A DNA stretch of 64,000 nt from Bradyrhizobium sp. SZCCT0148 (GCF_018129985.1 NZ_JAFCKT010000002.1:558001-622000), one strand, 5' to 3'. Shown: positions 1 through 9,693, numbered from the stretch's first letter. The notes: a model not told the origin generated them from the sequence alone. Translations and numbers: made by a program.

Positions 1-1190
1 CGGCCTTCATGCTGGTCGGCATCGACCATCTCGCCCGCGTCAACGACGCCTTCGGCTTCGACGTCGCCGATGCGGTGATCCTCGACATCGCCAAGCGCAT
101 CCGCTCGCGCCTGCGTGGCGGCGACGTGCTCGGCCGCTTTTCCGGCAACAAGTTCGGCCTGATCCTCAAGAACTGCACCGTCGACGACATGAACGTCGCC
201 GCCGAGCGTTTCCTTGCCGGCATCCGCGATGAGGTGGTGCCGACCAAATCCGGCCCGGTCTCGGTCACCGCGTCGATCGGCGCGGTCAGCGTGCCGCGCT
301 ATGCCCGCAACACCGATGAAGCCGTCAACCGCGCCCATGAGACGCTGGATGCCGCCAAGCGCCGCCGCGTCGGCTCGTTCGCGGCCTGGCGTCCGGATGC
401 CACGCGCGATGCCCAGCGCCGCGTCAACATCCGCGTCACCGACGAGATCGTCACCGCGCTGAACGAGCGCCGCATCAAGCTTGCCTATGAGCCGGTGGTA
501 TCGGCCGTCTCGCGCGAGCGCGCCTTCCACGAATGCCTGGTGCGGATGGACCAGGGCGACGGCCAGGTGCTGCTCGCTCCGGACATCGTGCCGGTCGCCG
601 AACGGCTCGGCCTGATCCGCCTGGTCGATCACCGCGTGCTCGAGCTCGTGGTCGCCGAGCTCGCCGCTGCGCCCGACATCAGCCTCAGTCTCAATATCTC
701 GCCTGATACCACCATGGATCCGGACTGGTGGGCGGGAATCGAGTCGCTGATGCTGGCCCATCCCGGCGTCGCCGAGCGGCTGATCGTCGAAATCACCGAG
801 ACGGTCGCGATCCAGGATATCGACGATGTTCGCGGCTTCGTCACGCGGCTGAAGAATTTCGGCAGCCGTATCGCCATCGACGATTTCGGCGCGGGCTACA
901 CCTCGTTCCGAAACCTGCGCAAGCTCGGCGTCGATATCGTGAAGATCGACGGCGCGTTCGTGCAGAACATCACCCATTCCGCCGACGACCGCGCCTTCGT
1001 GCAGACCCTGATCGATCTCGCCCGCCGCCTCGACATCAAGACGGTGGCGGAATGGGTGCAGGACGAAGAGGCCGCAAACATGCTGCGCGATTGGGGCTGC
1101 GACTACATCCAGGGCCGCCTGATCGGGCTGGCCTCAGGCGAGCGTCCGTGGGGCACTCCGCCGGAGAATGTGTTGCCAGCGGCAAGCTGA
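1..1190 (+). CDS. GGDEF-EAL domain protein, 5' truncated, both signature motifs degenerate
   Basis: The frame is already open at base 3, so the N-terminus lies outside the window. What remains is the second half of a GGDEF domain followed by a full-length EAL domain, the pair that makes and breaks cyclic di-GMP. The GGDEF signature is replaced by SGNKF (in the context RFSGNKFGLIL) and the EAL signature by ECL (FHECLVRM). The loop DDFGAGYTSF and the KIDGAFV motif of EAL proteins are kept. A protein that has lost both signatures is probably catalytically inactive and may act as a c-di-GMP or protein-binding regulator; that is inference. It ends just before a palindromic repeat. The family is certain; the activity is not. 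Confidence 0.88.
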   Translation, partial: AFMLVGIDHLARVNDAFGFDVADAVILDIAKRIRSRLRGGDVLGRFSGNKFGLILKNCTVDDMNVAAERFLAGIRDEVVPTKSGPVSVTASIGAVSVPRYARNTDEAVNRAHETLDAAKRRRVGSFAAWRPDATRDAQRRVNIRVTDEIVTALNERRIKLAYEPVVSAVSRERAFHECLVRMDQGDGQVLLAPDIVPVAERLGLIRLVDHRVLELVVAELAAAPDISLSLNISPDTTMDPDWWAGIESLMLAHPGVAERLIVEITETVAIQDIDDVRGFVTRLKNFGSRIAIDDFGAGYTSFRNLRKLGVDIVKIDGAFVQNITHSADDRAFVQTLIDLARRLDIKTVAEWVQDEEAANMLRDWGCDYIQGRLIGLASGERPWGTPPENVLPAAS

Positions 1191-1194
1191 GGTC

Positions 1195-1288
1195 TGGTAG
1201 GTGATTAGCCGAAGGCGTAACCCACCACCCTACCATGCGCGTCGAAGCGAGAAGCGGTGGATTACGCCTTCGGCCAATCCAACCTACG
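1195..1288. repeat. Intergenic palindromic repeat (GTAACCCACC family)
   Basis: GCCGAAGGCGTAA at 1208-1220 is the exact reverse complement of TTACGCCTTCGGC at 1262-1274, and the flanking CCACC and GGTGG extend the pairing. The same wording (GGGTTACGCTTTCGGCTAACCCACC) recurs near 51677, so this is a dispersed repeat. It lies between convergent genes, where such a hairpin may also stop transcription. Confidence 0.75.
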
Positions 1289-1293
1289 AACCT

Positions 1294-2802
1294 TCACGCC
1301 CCCTCGTCCAGCGCCACCAGCTCGCGTTTCTTGCGCAGTGACGGCAGCAGCGGCGCGATCAGCAGCACCAGTGCGAAGGTGAGGCATACTGCCGAGATTG
1401 GCCGCTGCACGAAGGTCCAAAGGTCGCCCTGCGACAGGATCAGCGATTTGCGCAGATTGTTCTCCATCATCGGCCCCAGCACGAAGGCCAGCACCAGCGG
1501 CGCCGGCTCGTATCCGAGCTTGCGCATGAAATATCCGATGATGCCGAACGCGATCATCACATAGACGTCGAACACGTTGTTGCTGGAGCAGTAGACGCCC
1601 AGGATCGTAAACAGGATGATCAGGGGGAACAGGATGTTGTAGGGCAGTTTGAGCAGCTGCACCCACATGCCGATCATCGGCAGGTTCAGGACCAGCAGCA
1701 TGACGTTGCCGATATACATGCTGGCGACGATGCCCCAGAATAGGCCGGGGTTCTGCGTGATCAGCAGCGGTCCCGGCTGCAGACCGTGAATGACGAAGGC
1801 GCCGAGCAGCAGCGCCATCACTACGTTCGGCGGGATGCCCAGCGTCATGAGCGGAATGAAGGCGCCGCCCGCCGCGGCGTTGTTCGCCGATTCCGGCCCG
1901 GCGACGCCTTCGATCGCACCATGGCCGAAACGTTCGGGCGTCTTCGACAGCCGTTTCTCCAGCGCGTAGGAGGCAAACGACGCCACCACCGCGCCGCCGC
2001 CCGGCAGGATGCCGAGGAAGAAGCCGAGGATGGTGCCGCGGCCGACCGGACCTGCGCTCGCCTTCCAGTCCTCCTTGGTGGGCAGCAGATGGGTGATCCT
2101 GGTGTTGATGATGTCGCGCTTGATCGCCTGCTCGGTGTTGAGCAGCACCTCGGCAACACCGAACAGGCCCATCACCACGGGCACGAGCCCGATGCCGTCG
2201 ATCAGCTCCATGCGGCCGAAGGTCAGACGCGGCTGCGCCGTAATGCTGTCGAGCCCGATCAGCCCGAGCACGACACCGATGCACGCCATCAGCAGCGCCT
2301 TTGGCATCGAGCCCTGCGTCAGGAAGGTGAGGACCACGAGGCCGAGCACCATCAGGCTGAAATACTCTGCCGGGCCGAACGCGATGGCGACGCTGGCAAG
2401 CCTCGGCGCCACCAGCATCAGGGCGATCAGCGCGAACGTGCCGGCAATGAAGGAGCCGAAGGCGGAGATACCGAGGGCGGGACCCGCGCGGCCCTGCTTC
2501 GCCATCTGGTGACCATCGATGCAGGTGACGACGGAAGCTGCCTCGCCGGGAATGTTGACCAGAATCGAGGTGGTCGAACCCCCATACATCGAGCCGTAAT
2601 AGATGCCGGCCATCATGATGATGCCGGATTCCGGCGTGCCCGACAGCGTGACCGGCAGCAGCAGCGACATCGCCGAGATCGGCCCGATGCCCGGCAGCAC
2701 GCCGACCAGCGTGCCGATGAAGACGCCGATGAAGCAATAAAGCAAATTGATCGGCAGCAGCGCGACGCCGAACCCATGGGCGACATTGACAAGCGTATCC
2801 AT
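1294..2802 (-). CDS. tctA: Tripartite tricarboxylate transporter, large membrane subunit TctA
   Basis: The 502-residue hydrophobic protein has the usual TctA length and about twelve predicted membrane spans. The glycine-rich segments near the N-terminus (GTLVGVLPGIGP) and mid-protein (GFFLGILPGGGA) are the inverted-repeat signatures of this family. With the small subunit TctB and a periplasmic binding protein it forms a secondary, ion-coupled importer of carboxylates. It is the last gene of a minus-strand operon, 4 bp after tctB. The substrate cannot be read from the sequence; many TctC paralogues bind carboxylates other than citrate. Confidence 0.93.
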   Translation of the reverse strand: MDTLVNVAHGFGVALLPINLLYCFIGVFIGTLVGVLPGIGPISAMSLLLPVTLSGTPESGIIMMAGIYYGSMYGGSTTSILVNIPGEAASVVTCIDGHQMAKQGRAGPALGISAFGSFIAGTFALIALMLVAPRLASVAIAFGPAEYFSLMVLGLVVLTFLTQGSMPKALLMACIGVVLGLIGLDSITAQPRLTFGRMELIDGIGLVPVVMGLFGVAEVLLNTEQAIKRDIINTRITHLLPTKEDWKASAGPVGRGTILGFFLGILPGGGAVVASFASYALEKRLSKTPERFGHGAIEGVAGPESANNAAAGGAFIPLMTLGIPPNVVMALLLGAFVIHGLQPGPLLITQNPGLFWGIVASMYIGNVMLLVLNLPMIGMWVQLLKLPYNILFPLIILFTILGVYCSSNNVFDVYVMIAFGIIGYFMRKLGYEPAPLVLAFVLGPMMENNLRKSLILSQGDLWTFVQRPISAVCLTFALVLLIAPLLPSLRKKRELVALDEGA

Positions 2803-2806
2803 AAGG

Positions 2807-3292
2807 TCAGCCGATCCCGAACAGGCCCGAGGGCAGCTGGATCAACAGCAGCCGCTTGAGCACCCACCACATGCCCGTCGGCGCCAGCACTGCGATCGGA
2901 ATCGCCATTGTCCAGCGCACGGGATCGATCAGCCGCAACAACAGCAGCATCAACGGGATCGAGGACAGCAGGAAACCAAGCGGCTCCAGTGCGACGGAGA
3001 ATGCCACCAGACAGGCGATCAGCAGGAGCGGCTTGCTCCAGCGCACGTTCTCCCAGCGCGAGGCCAGCGTCGGCGCGCCGTCGGTGAGTGCCGAGACGAT
3101 GATGGCGCCTGCGAACACGCACATCAGGATGCCCGTGTAGAACAGCACGTAGCCGGAGCCGGGATCGTTGATGGTCCCGAGCTTGAGCTTCATGCCGGAC
3201 CAGATCACGAAGCCGCCGAGCGCGAGCCCGATCAGCCCGCCCCAGAGTTCGGAGTTGCTGAGGCGGAGTTTGACGTTGGTTTGATTGTTCAT
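2807..3292 (-). CDS. tctB: Tripartite tricarboxylate transporter, small membrane subunit TctB
   Basis: The 161-residue protein has four predicted membrane helices, typical of TctB. I start at the ATG at 3292 (MNNQTNVK), which follows a GAGAGAG ribosome-binding stretch, and not at upstream in-frame codons that would add an arginine-rich, non-hydrophobic tail. It sits between tctC and tctA and should form the membrane complex with TctA. The 82-bp gap to tctC shows no obvious terminator. Confidence 0.87.
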   Translation of the reverse strand: MNNQTNVKLRLSNSELWGGLIGLALGGFVIWSGMKLKLGTINDPGSGYVLFYTGILMCVFAGAIIVSALTDGAPTLASRWENVRWSKPLLLIACLVAFSVALEPLGFLLSSIPLMLLLLRLIDPVRWTMAIPIAVLAPTGMWWVLKRLLLIQLPSGLFGIG

Positions 3293-3374
3293 CGCGATCT
3301 CTCTCGTGCCCCCGCTCTGCGGTGCAACGCTGAAGAGGCGCTGCACCGCGTCCGGGACACGCAGGCGGCCTGAT

Positions 3375-4352
3375 CTACTTCTTCGCCAACCCGAGCGTTT
3401 CGATCACCTTGCGCTCCGACTCCGTGACCTCGACGACGAACTTCTTGTAGTCTTCGGTGTTCTTGTAGTTCGGCACCATGTCGTATTTGGCGAGCGTTGC
3501 CACGACCGCGGGATCCTCGACCGCCTTCTTGAAGGCGTCGTGCAGCTTGGCGACGATCTTCGGATCCAGGCCCTTCGGGCCGGCGATGCCGAACGGGGAA
3601 TCATAGACCATGGGGTAGCCGAGCTCCTTTAGCGTCGGCACATCAGGGTAGTTCGGCGAGCGTGCGCCGGTCCACACCATCAGCAGCCGCAGCTTGCCGG
3701 CATCGACCAGCGGCCGCCATCCCGTGGAATCCGCCTGAAGCATCGTGTGCTGACCCAGCACCGCGGCGTTGGTTTCCGCGCCGCCCTTGAAAGGAACTTG
3801 TGTCAGTTTGATGCCGGACATCCCGGCGATCTGCTCCATGCCGATATGGAGCGAGGTGCCGGCGCCCGGTGTGGCATAGGTCACCTTGCCCGGGTTCGCC
3901 TTCGCGAACTCCACCACGTCCTTCCAGGTCTTGAACTGGGATTCCGCGCTGGTGGTCACACCGAAGGTGTAGCCGGTGAGATGGATGATGTAGGTGAAAT
4001 CCTTGGCCGGATCCCACGACACCTCCTGCATCAGGGGCAGGCGAAACACGGTGATAGGTATCTGCGAGATGGTATAGCCGTCCGGCTTCGCGGCAGCCGC
4101 CATGGTGGCAGGTCCCACCGTGCCGCCGCCGCCGGCCTTGTTGTCGATCACGATCGGCTGCCCCAGCACCTTTGAAGCGCTATCGGCGATGGCGCGCATC
4201 GAGATATCGGTCGATCCGCCGGCCGGCCACGGCACGATCAGCGTGATCGGCTTGCTGGGATAGTCCTGCGCGCTGGCGGCCGTGGAGAACAATGCGCCCA
4301 TGACGGCGTGCATCGTGGCAAATGCGATCGTCTTCAGCCCGAATCGCGGCAT
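3375..4352 (-). CDS. tctC: Tripartite tricarboxylate transporter periplasmic binding protein (TctC/Bug family)
   Basis: The 325-residue Bug-family binding protein has an N-terminal signal peptide ending near STAASA. The mature part begins with the family hallmark YPSKPITLIVPWPAGGSTD. The start at 4352 is fixed by the strong GGGAGGAG ribosome-binding site; the frame stays open far upstream, but only as the shadow of the next gene. It captures a carboxylate in the periplasm and hands it to TctAB. As first gene of the operon it is usually the most highly expressed. Confidence 0.92.
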   Translation of the reverse strand: MPRFGLKTIAFATMHAVMGALFSTAASAQDYPSKPITLIVPWPAGGSTDISMRAIADSASKVLGQPIVIDNKAGGGGTVGPATMAAAAKPDGYTISQIPITVFRLPLMQEVSWDPAKDFTYIIHLTGYTFGVTTSAESQFKTWKDVVEFAKANPGKVTYATPGAGTSLHIGMEQIAGMSGIKLTQVPFKGGAETNAAVLGQHTMLQADSTGWRPLVDAGKLRLLMVWTGARSPNYPDVPTLKELGYPMVYDSPFGIAGPKGLDPKIVAKLHDAFKKAVEDPAVVATLAKYDMVPNYKNTEDYKKFVVEVTESERKVIETLGLAKK

Positions 4353-4561
4353 CGAAACTCCTCCCTCGCGGCGGACCTCTTTGCGGGCCGCCTTTTCTCG
4401 TTCTTGCGACGCGATTGTTCCTGAAATCGAGCGAGAAGAAAAGCGCATTGCGCGGGCCGCAGGCGCCGGGCGGTGCGGCAATCCCGGGAGAGGCGGCACG
4501 TGCGACAATTCGTCGTTTGGCCGTGTGCCGAGAGGCGGAATTTGAGGGGAGCAGAAGGCCG

Positions 4562-7429
4562 CTACGCCACGCGCCGGACCGTGCTCAGCGTCTCGATGGT
4601 GCGTCCAACTTCCGATGCGAGGCATGGCCTGCCGAAATAATAGCCCTGGACGGCGGTGCAGCCGCACTCGCGGACGAAGTCCAATTGCTCCTCGGTCTCG
4701 ACACCCTCGGCCGTCGTCTCGACGCCAAGCACGGCGCCGAGGCTTGCGATGGTGCGGACGATGGCAACGCTCTCCGGGCTTTCGCCGAGCGTGCCGACGA
4801 AGGAGCGATCGATCTTGATGCGGTCGAACGGAAACTTGCGCAGGTAGCTCAGCGAAGAATAGCCGACGCCGAAATCGTCGAGGCTGATGCGCACCCCGAG
4901 GACGCGTAGCTGGTGCAGGATCTCGATCGTCGCCTCGCTGTCGTCGAGCAGCGCCGTCTCGGTGACCTCGAGCTCGAGCCGTTGCGGCGGCAGGCCGGCC
5001 TCGGCCAACGCGTTCGTCACCATCGCCACCAGACCGCGTGAGCGGAATTGCACCGGCGACAGGTTCACCGCGACGGTGACGTCGGGCCATGACACGGCGG
5101 TGGCGCAGGCGGTGCGCAGCACCCATTCGCCGATCGGAACGATCAGCCCGTCCTCTTCCGCGATCGGAATGAACTCGGCCGGCGAAACGAAGCCGCGCGA
5201 GGGATGCTTCCAGCGCAGCAGCGCCTCGAACCCGGTCAGCTCGGACGAATCGAGCCGCACCTGCGGCTGGAACACCAGGTGGAATTGGCCTGCTTCCAGT
5301 GCGCCGCGCAGATCGTGCTCCAGCGCGTGCCGGCTGCGCGCCTCTTCCTCCATTACGGGCTCGAACAGCTGATAGGCGCCGCGCCCCTTGGCCTTGGCCT
5401 GGTACAGCGCGAGGTCGGCGCATTTCATCAGTTCGTCGGCATCGAGCCCGTGGTCGGGCGCGATCGCGATGCCGACGGAGACGCCGACATGGATCGACTG
5501 GTTTTCCAGCGGTGGCGGATGACCGATGACCTCGATCACCCTTCTGGCCAATTGCTCTGCGGATTGCGGCTGCGGTCCACGCTGCAGCACGGCGAATTCG
5601 TCGCCGCCGAGGCGCGCGACGGTGTCGTGCTCGCCGACATTCTCCTTCAGGCGCGCTGCAACCCAGCGGAGCAGCCGGTCGCCGGCGGCGTGGCCGAGGC
5701 GGTCGTTGACGGTTTTGAAATTGTCGAGGTCGAAGCAGAGCACGGCCATCGCACCGCCGGCGATCGCGACCTGGTTCAGTCCCTCGCTCATCTTCTCGCG
5801 GAACAGCGTGCGGTTGGGCAGGTCGGTCAGCGAATCGTGCTGCGCCATGTGTGCGACCCGCGCCTGGGCCTTGTGGCGCTCGGTGACGTCCTCGTAGGTG
5901 ACGACCCAGCCGCCATGCTCCATCCGCTTGTGATTGAGCTTGATGATGCGGCCGTCGCTCAGATGCCGGTGCAGTGTATGCTCGCCCTCGCGCAGCCGCT
6001 CGACGTAATCGGCATAGAGCCGCGCGGCCGTGGTGTTCTGATGGATGCCGAGCTCGCAGCTGTGCTCCATGATCTCGCGCATCGAGACGCCGGGCTTCAC
6101 GATATCGGGCGACAGGCCGTACATCTCGATGTAACGGCGATTGCACACGATGACGTGCAGGCTCGCATCGAGCATGCACAGACCCTGGCTCATGTTGTTC
6201 AGTGCCGCATCGAAACGGCGATACTGCTCGCTCAGTTCCCCGATCGCATGTTCGCGCTCGGTGATATCCTCGTAGGTCGCGACGAACCCGCCCTCGGCCA
6301 GTGCGCAATAGCGCACCGAGATCACGGTGCCGTGCGCCATGTTCCTGCGCATCGGCGAGCAATCGCGGCTCGCGATCCGTGCGCGGGCGGCTTCGAGGAT
6401 CTGCTGCGGGCTGTACTCCGAAGCAAACGCGCCGTTCGCCATCGAACGCTCGATCAGCTCGGCGAGGTGGGTGCCGGGCCTGGTCTCCGCCGGTGACAGT
6501 CGATAGATCCTGCGGTAGGTGGTGTTGCAGATGCGGAGGCGCATGTCGCTGTCGTAGAAGGCGAGCCCGTGCGCCATGTTCTCCAGTGCGGCGTCGAAAA
6601 TGGAATTCTGCTGCCTCAGCGTTTCCTCGTATTGCAGCCGCTCCGTGACGTCCTCGTGCACGGTGACCCAGCCGCCGTCGGGCAGGAAGCGGGAGACCGT
6701 CTGCACCATGCGTCCGTCATAACGCATCACCAGCAGGGTTTTCGCCCTTCTGGTGCGCACGTCCTCCAACCTTGCGATGTGGAATTCCTCGGCAGGCATG
6801 CCCGACGAATTGCCGCGTTCCACCCAATGATCGAGCACGGCACGATGCGGGGCGCCTGGCTTCACGACGTCGGGATCGAGATCGTAGAGGTTCAGGAAAC
6901 GATCGTTGCAAACGACGACGCGGCTGTCGGCGTCGTACATGATGAGGCCGTGCGACATGTTGGCGAGCGCGTGCTGGCTGCGCTCGGTCTGCACGCGCAA
7001 TTCGGCTTCGAGCCGGGCGAGGCGGGTGACATCGTCGCAGATCGTCATCCAGCCGCCGCCGGGTAACGGCTTCATTTCTAGCGACATCACGAGGCCGCTC
7101 GCAAGCTGCTGCTCGGTGCGGAACGGCTTTCCGTCTGCGATCTGCGCGATCCGCGACGAATACAGCGTGTCGAGTTGATCCTGGGGAAAATTACCGCGCA
7201 CCGCGCTATGCGCGAGCACCTCGCGGTAGCTCGTGCCCACCCGCACGATGTCGGCCGACATGTCGAACAGCGACAGATAGCGTTGGTTGACCAGTACGAT
7301 CCTGTTGTCGGCATCGTAGACGCAGACACCCTGTTCCATGCGGTCGAGCGCAAGCTGGCTCAGCGCGACCAGGGCCTCCGGGCCTTGCTCGCGGCGTACA
7401 CCAATCTCGTTGTCGCGGGGCGAAATCAT
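4562..7429 (-). CDS. Four-PAS GGDEF-EAL protein, c-di-GMP turnover
   Basis: The 955-residue cytoplasmic protein has no clear signal peptide or membrane span. Four PAS domains of the type often called PAS-7 follow one another, each starting with a phrase like DRMEQGVCVYDADNRIVLVN and ending in xxEDVTER; their starts are near residues 28, 150, 275 and 405. GGDEF (LGGDEFAVL) and EAL (FEALLRW) motifs are both intact, as are DDFGVGYSSL and the late EGVET motif. It can therefore be expected to act as a phosphodiesterase, a cyclase, or both, under control of small-molecule or redox sensing by the PAS array. It appears to be monocistronic, with 209 bp separating it from tctC. Confidence 0.93.
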   Translation of the reverse strand: MISPRDNEIGVRREQGPEALVALSQLALDRMEQGVCVYDADNRIVLVNQRYLSLFDMSADIVRVGTSYREVLAHSAVRGNFPQDQLDTLYSSRIAQIADGKPFRTEQQLASGLVMSLEMKPLPGGGWMTICDDVTRLARLEAELRVQTERSQHALANMSHGLIMYDADSRVVVCNDRFLNLYDLDPDVVKPGAPHRAVLDHWVERGNSSGMPAEEFHIARLEDVRTRRAKTLLVMRYDGRMVQTVSRFLPDGGWVTVHEDVTERLQYEETLRQQNSIFDAALENMAHGLAFYDSDMRLRICNTTYRRIYRLSPAETRPGTHLAELIERSMANGAFASEYSPQQILEAARARIASRDCSPMRRNMAHGTVISVRYCALAEGGFVATYEDITEREHAIGELSEQYRRFDAALNNMSQGLCMLDASLHVIVCNRRYIEMYGLSPDIVKPGVSMREIMEHSCELGIHQNTTAARLYADYVERLREGEHTLHRHLSDGRIIKLNHKRMEHGGWVVTYEDVTERHKAQARVAHMAQHDSLTDLPNRTLFREKMSEGLNQVAIAGGAMAVLCFDLDNFKTVNDRLGHAAGDRLLRWVAARLKENVGEHDTVARLGGDEFAVLQRGPQPQSAEQLARRVIEVIGHPPPLENQSIHVGVSVGIAIAPDHGLDADELMKCADLALYQAKAKGRGAYQLFEPVMEEEARSRHALEHDLRGALEAGQFHLVFQPQVRLDSSELTGFEALLRWKHPSRGFVSPAEFIPIAEEDGLIVPIGEWVLRTACATAVSWPDVTVAVNLSPVQFRSRGLVAMVTNALAEAGLPPQRLELEVTETALLDDSEATIEILHQLRVLGVRISLDDFGVGYSSLSYLRKFPFDRIKIDRSFVGTLGESPESVAIVRTIASLGAVLGVETTAEGVETEEQLDFVRECGCTAVQGYYFGRPCLASEVGRTIETLSTVRRVA

Positions 7430-7607
7430 GGGGTCGGCGGGTCTCGGCGGGCAATAGACGTAACGCAGCCTAATTCAACCACCGAGTGTAGCGAAGAGCC
7501 CGGAAAATTCCCTTAAGCGCAGTAGTTTACGGAGGGTGACCGGCGATGGAGAGATGTGTGTCGCGACCGATGGCGAGGTCGCCACCACAGACACTAACCT
7601 TTCGCCT

Positions 7608-7656
7608 TCATCCTTCGAGGCGAACCGTGCTGCGCGCGGCGAGCATCTCAGGATGA
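7608..7656. repeat. Intergenic palindrome, TCATCCT...AGGATGA type
   Basis: TCATCCT at 7608-7614 pairs with AGGATGA at 7650-7656, with a G+C-rich middle (CTGCGCGCGGCGAG). Short elements of this form are common between genes in Bradyrhizobium. The rest of the 255-bp gap between the two flanking genes shows no gene or clear promoter. Confidence 0.5.
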
Positions 7657-7684
7657 CGGCGCTGGAATGCTGGCTGCGGTCTGC

Positions 7685-8560
7685 CTACGGCCCGTACAAC
7701 ACCAGTTCCGTATCGGTGAGATCGCCGAGCTGCGGCCGGTGCGGGCCTTTGAAATATTTGCGCCCGCGCCGCTCGGTGTAAATACCGACCAGGCCGGGAA
7801 TCGGCCCGTTGGAATCGATCGTCACCGCGATCTTGCCGAGCCGCAGCAGCAGCCGGCCGATGCGGCCTGCACAGAGTGCGTACTCAGCAGCACTGCGGCA
7901 ATAGATTAGCTTCATCGCAGGGGGCGCGAGGAAGCCGCGGCGGATGCGCACCGGTTGCAGGATGAAGGGGAATGCTCCCTTCGGCGTTCGGCAGACGAGG
8001 CTGAGGCAATTGTAGCGCGCGTGCCGCGTCAGCAACTCGGTTTCGGCTTCGGACAGCCCCTCGATCGTCTTGGCGTGAGGCGAGATGACCTCAACCTCGC
8101 TCCAGCGCGGGGGGCGCGCCAGGGCAGGCACCGAGAAGAATATACCGCCGCAATAGGTGCGAAAGCCCTGCGCTTCAATGATCGGCCAGGTCCACGTTGC
8201 CGGGCTGATATTGAAATAAGTCACTTCCTTGTGCCGCTGCGCGATCTTGGTCAGCAGCGGGGCATAGTTGCGGTAGGCCGGATCGACATACCAACTCGAC
8301 AGATTGCACTGGATAGTGGTCTCTTCGCCGTTCTTCCGCGCCGTGTAGATCAGCAGCAGAACGCCGACTGGCGTGCCGTCACTGTCGAGCATGTAGCCGA
8401 AGCGGGGATAGCCCTCCGGTACGGGCCGGAAGGCCTGCCGGCGCAGACCTTGAATCCAGTAGTTCCGTGAGCGACCGACGAAGCCGCGCGTCAGCAGGTC
8501 CGCGACCGCTTCGGCGTCGGCTTCGGTGATCTCGCGGCATCGCACCTTGGTGTGAATCAC
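7685..8560 (-). CDS. GNAT-like acyltransferase
   Basis: The 291-residue soluble protein starts with GTG. Its N-terminal half reads like a GNAT fold: an EITEADAEAVADLL opening, a GTPVGVLLLIY strand and a WYVDPAYRNYAPLL segment matching the acetyl-CoA pyrophosphate-loop region. The C-terminal half is not one I recognise. It lies on the same strand, 116 bp after the amino acid:[carrier protein] ligase, with a dispersed repeat in between. It could therefore take the aminoacyl group from the carrier protein; this is inference from position only. Related proteins are usually annotated acyl-CoA acyltransferase. Confidence 0.6.
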   Translation of the reverse strand: MIHTKVRCREITEADAEAVADLLTRGFVGRSRNYWIQGLRRQAFRPVPEGYPRFGYMLDSDGTPVGVLLLIYTARKNGEETTIQCNLSSWYVDPAYRNYAPLLTKIAQRHKEVTYFNISPATWTWPIIEAQGFRTYCGGIFFSVPALARPPRWSEVEVISPHAKTIEGLSEAETELLTRHARYNCLSLVCRTPKGAFPFILQPVRIRRGFLAPPAMKLIYCRSAAEYALCAGRIGRLLLRLGKIAVTIDSNGPIPGLVGIYTERRGRKYFKGPHRPQLGDLTDTELVLYGP

Positions 8561-8608
8561 GCTCGTCTTACCCGTGGAAATGGCAGGCCTCGTTCGATCT
8601 ATTGTTTC

Positions 8609-8675
8609 AGCATGGTCTTTTCGAAAGGCCGCGTCGCACGTTTTGCCGCCGCGGCCTTCGGATCCGGATCAAGCT
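8609..8675. repeat. Intergenic repeat, AGCATG(A/G)TCT...GATCAAGCT type
   Basis: The element starts AGCATGGTC and closes GATCAAGCT, with CTTTTCGAAAGGCCGCG and its rough complement between. It resembles a degenerate copy of the palindrome at 44290-44333. It fills most of the gap between the ligase and the GNAT gene and ends just before the ligase stop codon. Confidence 0.45.
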
Positions 8676-8676
8676 G

Positions 8677-9654
8677 TCAGCGCCAACCTTCGACATGGGC
8701 GTCTGTGACCTGCGGCTGCAGGCCCAGGATGTCGCGCACCGTGGCGGGCCAGGCGGAAAGGTCGGTGCCGTGCGTTTGGAACATGGCGACCGCCAGCCGG
8801 TCCATGCCGAAGGCGACGCAGCCGGTGTGGGCCGGCTCGCCATTGGCGTCCTGGATTCCCCACGTCGTACCGAAATGCTCGCGGTGATAATTGAAGCTCA
8901 TGCAGGCGGTCGGCTGCTCTTCCGAGCGCAGCGGAATGAGCAATTCGAACTTGAGCTGCTGCTGCTTCTGGCTCACCGCCTTCATCTGGCCGACGCGACC
9001 GAAGAAGGGATCGCTGGCATAGTCGACACGGAAGGTGAGGCCGAGATCGGTCGCGATGTTCTGCGCGCGCACCATCCAGCGGTCGCGGAAATCAGCAACG
9101 TCGTCGCCGGTGCCGATGCAGACATATTCGCGCATCCGGAACGATTGCAGACGGTCGAGATGCTTGGAAGGCTCGCGGCGGAAACAGTCAGCGGCGACAT
9201 CGAAGCGCAGGCCGCCTTTCGGCAGAGGTCCGCGGCTCGCCGCGATCGGATAGACCGGATAGCAAGCAGCGGGCGACAGCACGAGGTCGGCGGGCGACAG
9301 CGAGGTGGTCCAGTCGCCGCCGGCATCGAAGCGGCTCACCGCGGCGTTGATCTCGCGTTCGGTGCCGTGCAGGCCGCAGACGCAGCCGAGCAGGTTCGGG
9401 AAGCTCTTGAGATAGCCGGATTTTTCCAGCTGGGCCCGGCTCATTACCGGCGGGAAGCGCATCACTTCGGTGCCGCTCTCGCGATGGCCCGTGATCAGCG
9501 CGGCGAGCTTCTCGACGATGCCTTCGTAGAGCGCGGTGCGGGCGTAGACGCCGTCGGCGCCCATGCGGTGGAACAGCTTGTCGGCGAGATGGTCGAGCGG
9601 ATCGATCATCTGCGGCGCGGTCGCGGGCGAGTCGGAGAGAATGGCAATGCTCAT
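8677..9654 (-). CDS. Amino acid:[carrier protein] ligase (atypical seryl-tRNA synthetase homologue)
   Basis: The 325-residue protein is a class II aminoacyl-tRNA synthetase catalytic core without the tRNA-binding arm of seryl-tRNA synthetase. In the family characterised in Bradyrhizobium japonicum, such enzymes activate an amino acid (glycine for the main Bradyrhizobium enzyme) with ATP. They load it onto the phosphopantetheine arm of a small carrier protein instead of tRNA. The zinc ligands are visible at Cys131, Glu176 (RMREY) and Cys279 (HTGCVAFG). Motif 2 (CFRRE...FRMRE) and motif 3 (GCVAFGMDRLAVAMF) are present. Spacing of 39 bp suggests co-transcription with the flavoprotein gene upstream; the cognate carrier protein is encoded divergently at 11269. 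The family is secure; glycine specificity is inferred from the relative. Confidence 0.92.
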   Translation of the reverse strand: MSIAILSDSPATAPQMIDPLDHLADKLFHRMGADGVYARTALYEGIVEKLAALITGHRESGTEVMRFPPVMSRAQLEKSGYLKSFPNLLGCVCGLHGTEREINAAVSRFDAGGDWTTSLSPADLVLSPAACYPVYPIAASRGPLPKGGLRFDVAADCFRREPSKHLDRLQSFRMREYVCIGTGDDVADFRDRWMVRAQNIATDLGLTFRVDYASDPFFGRVGQMKAVSQKQQQLKFELLIPLRSEEQPTACMSFNYHREHFGTTWGIQDANGEPAHTGCVAFGMDRLAVAMFQTHGTDLSAWPATVRDILGLQPQVTDAHVEGWR

Positions 9655-9693
9655 GGCGCGATATCCTGTTATCTCGAATTTGTTGTTATTGAT

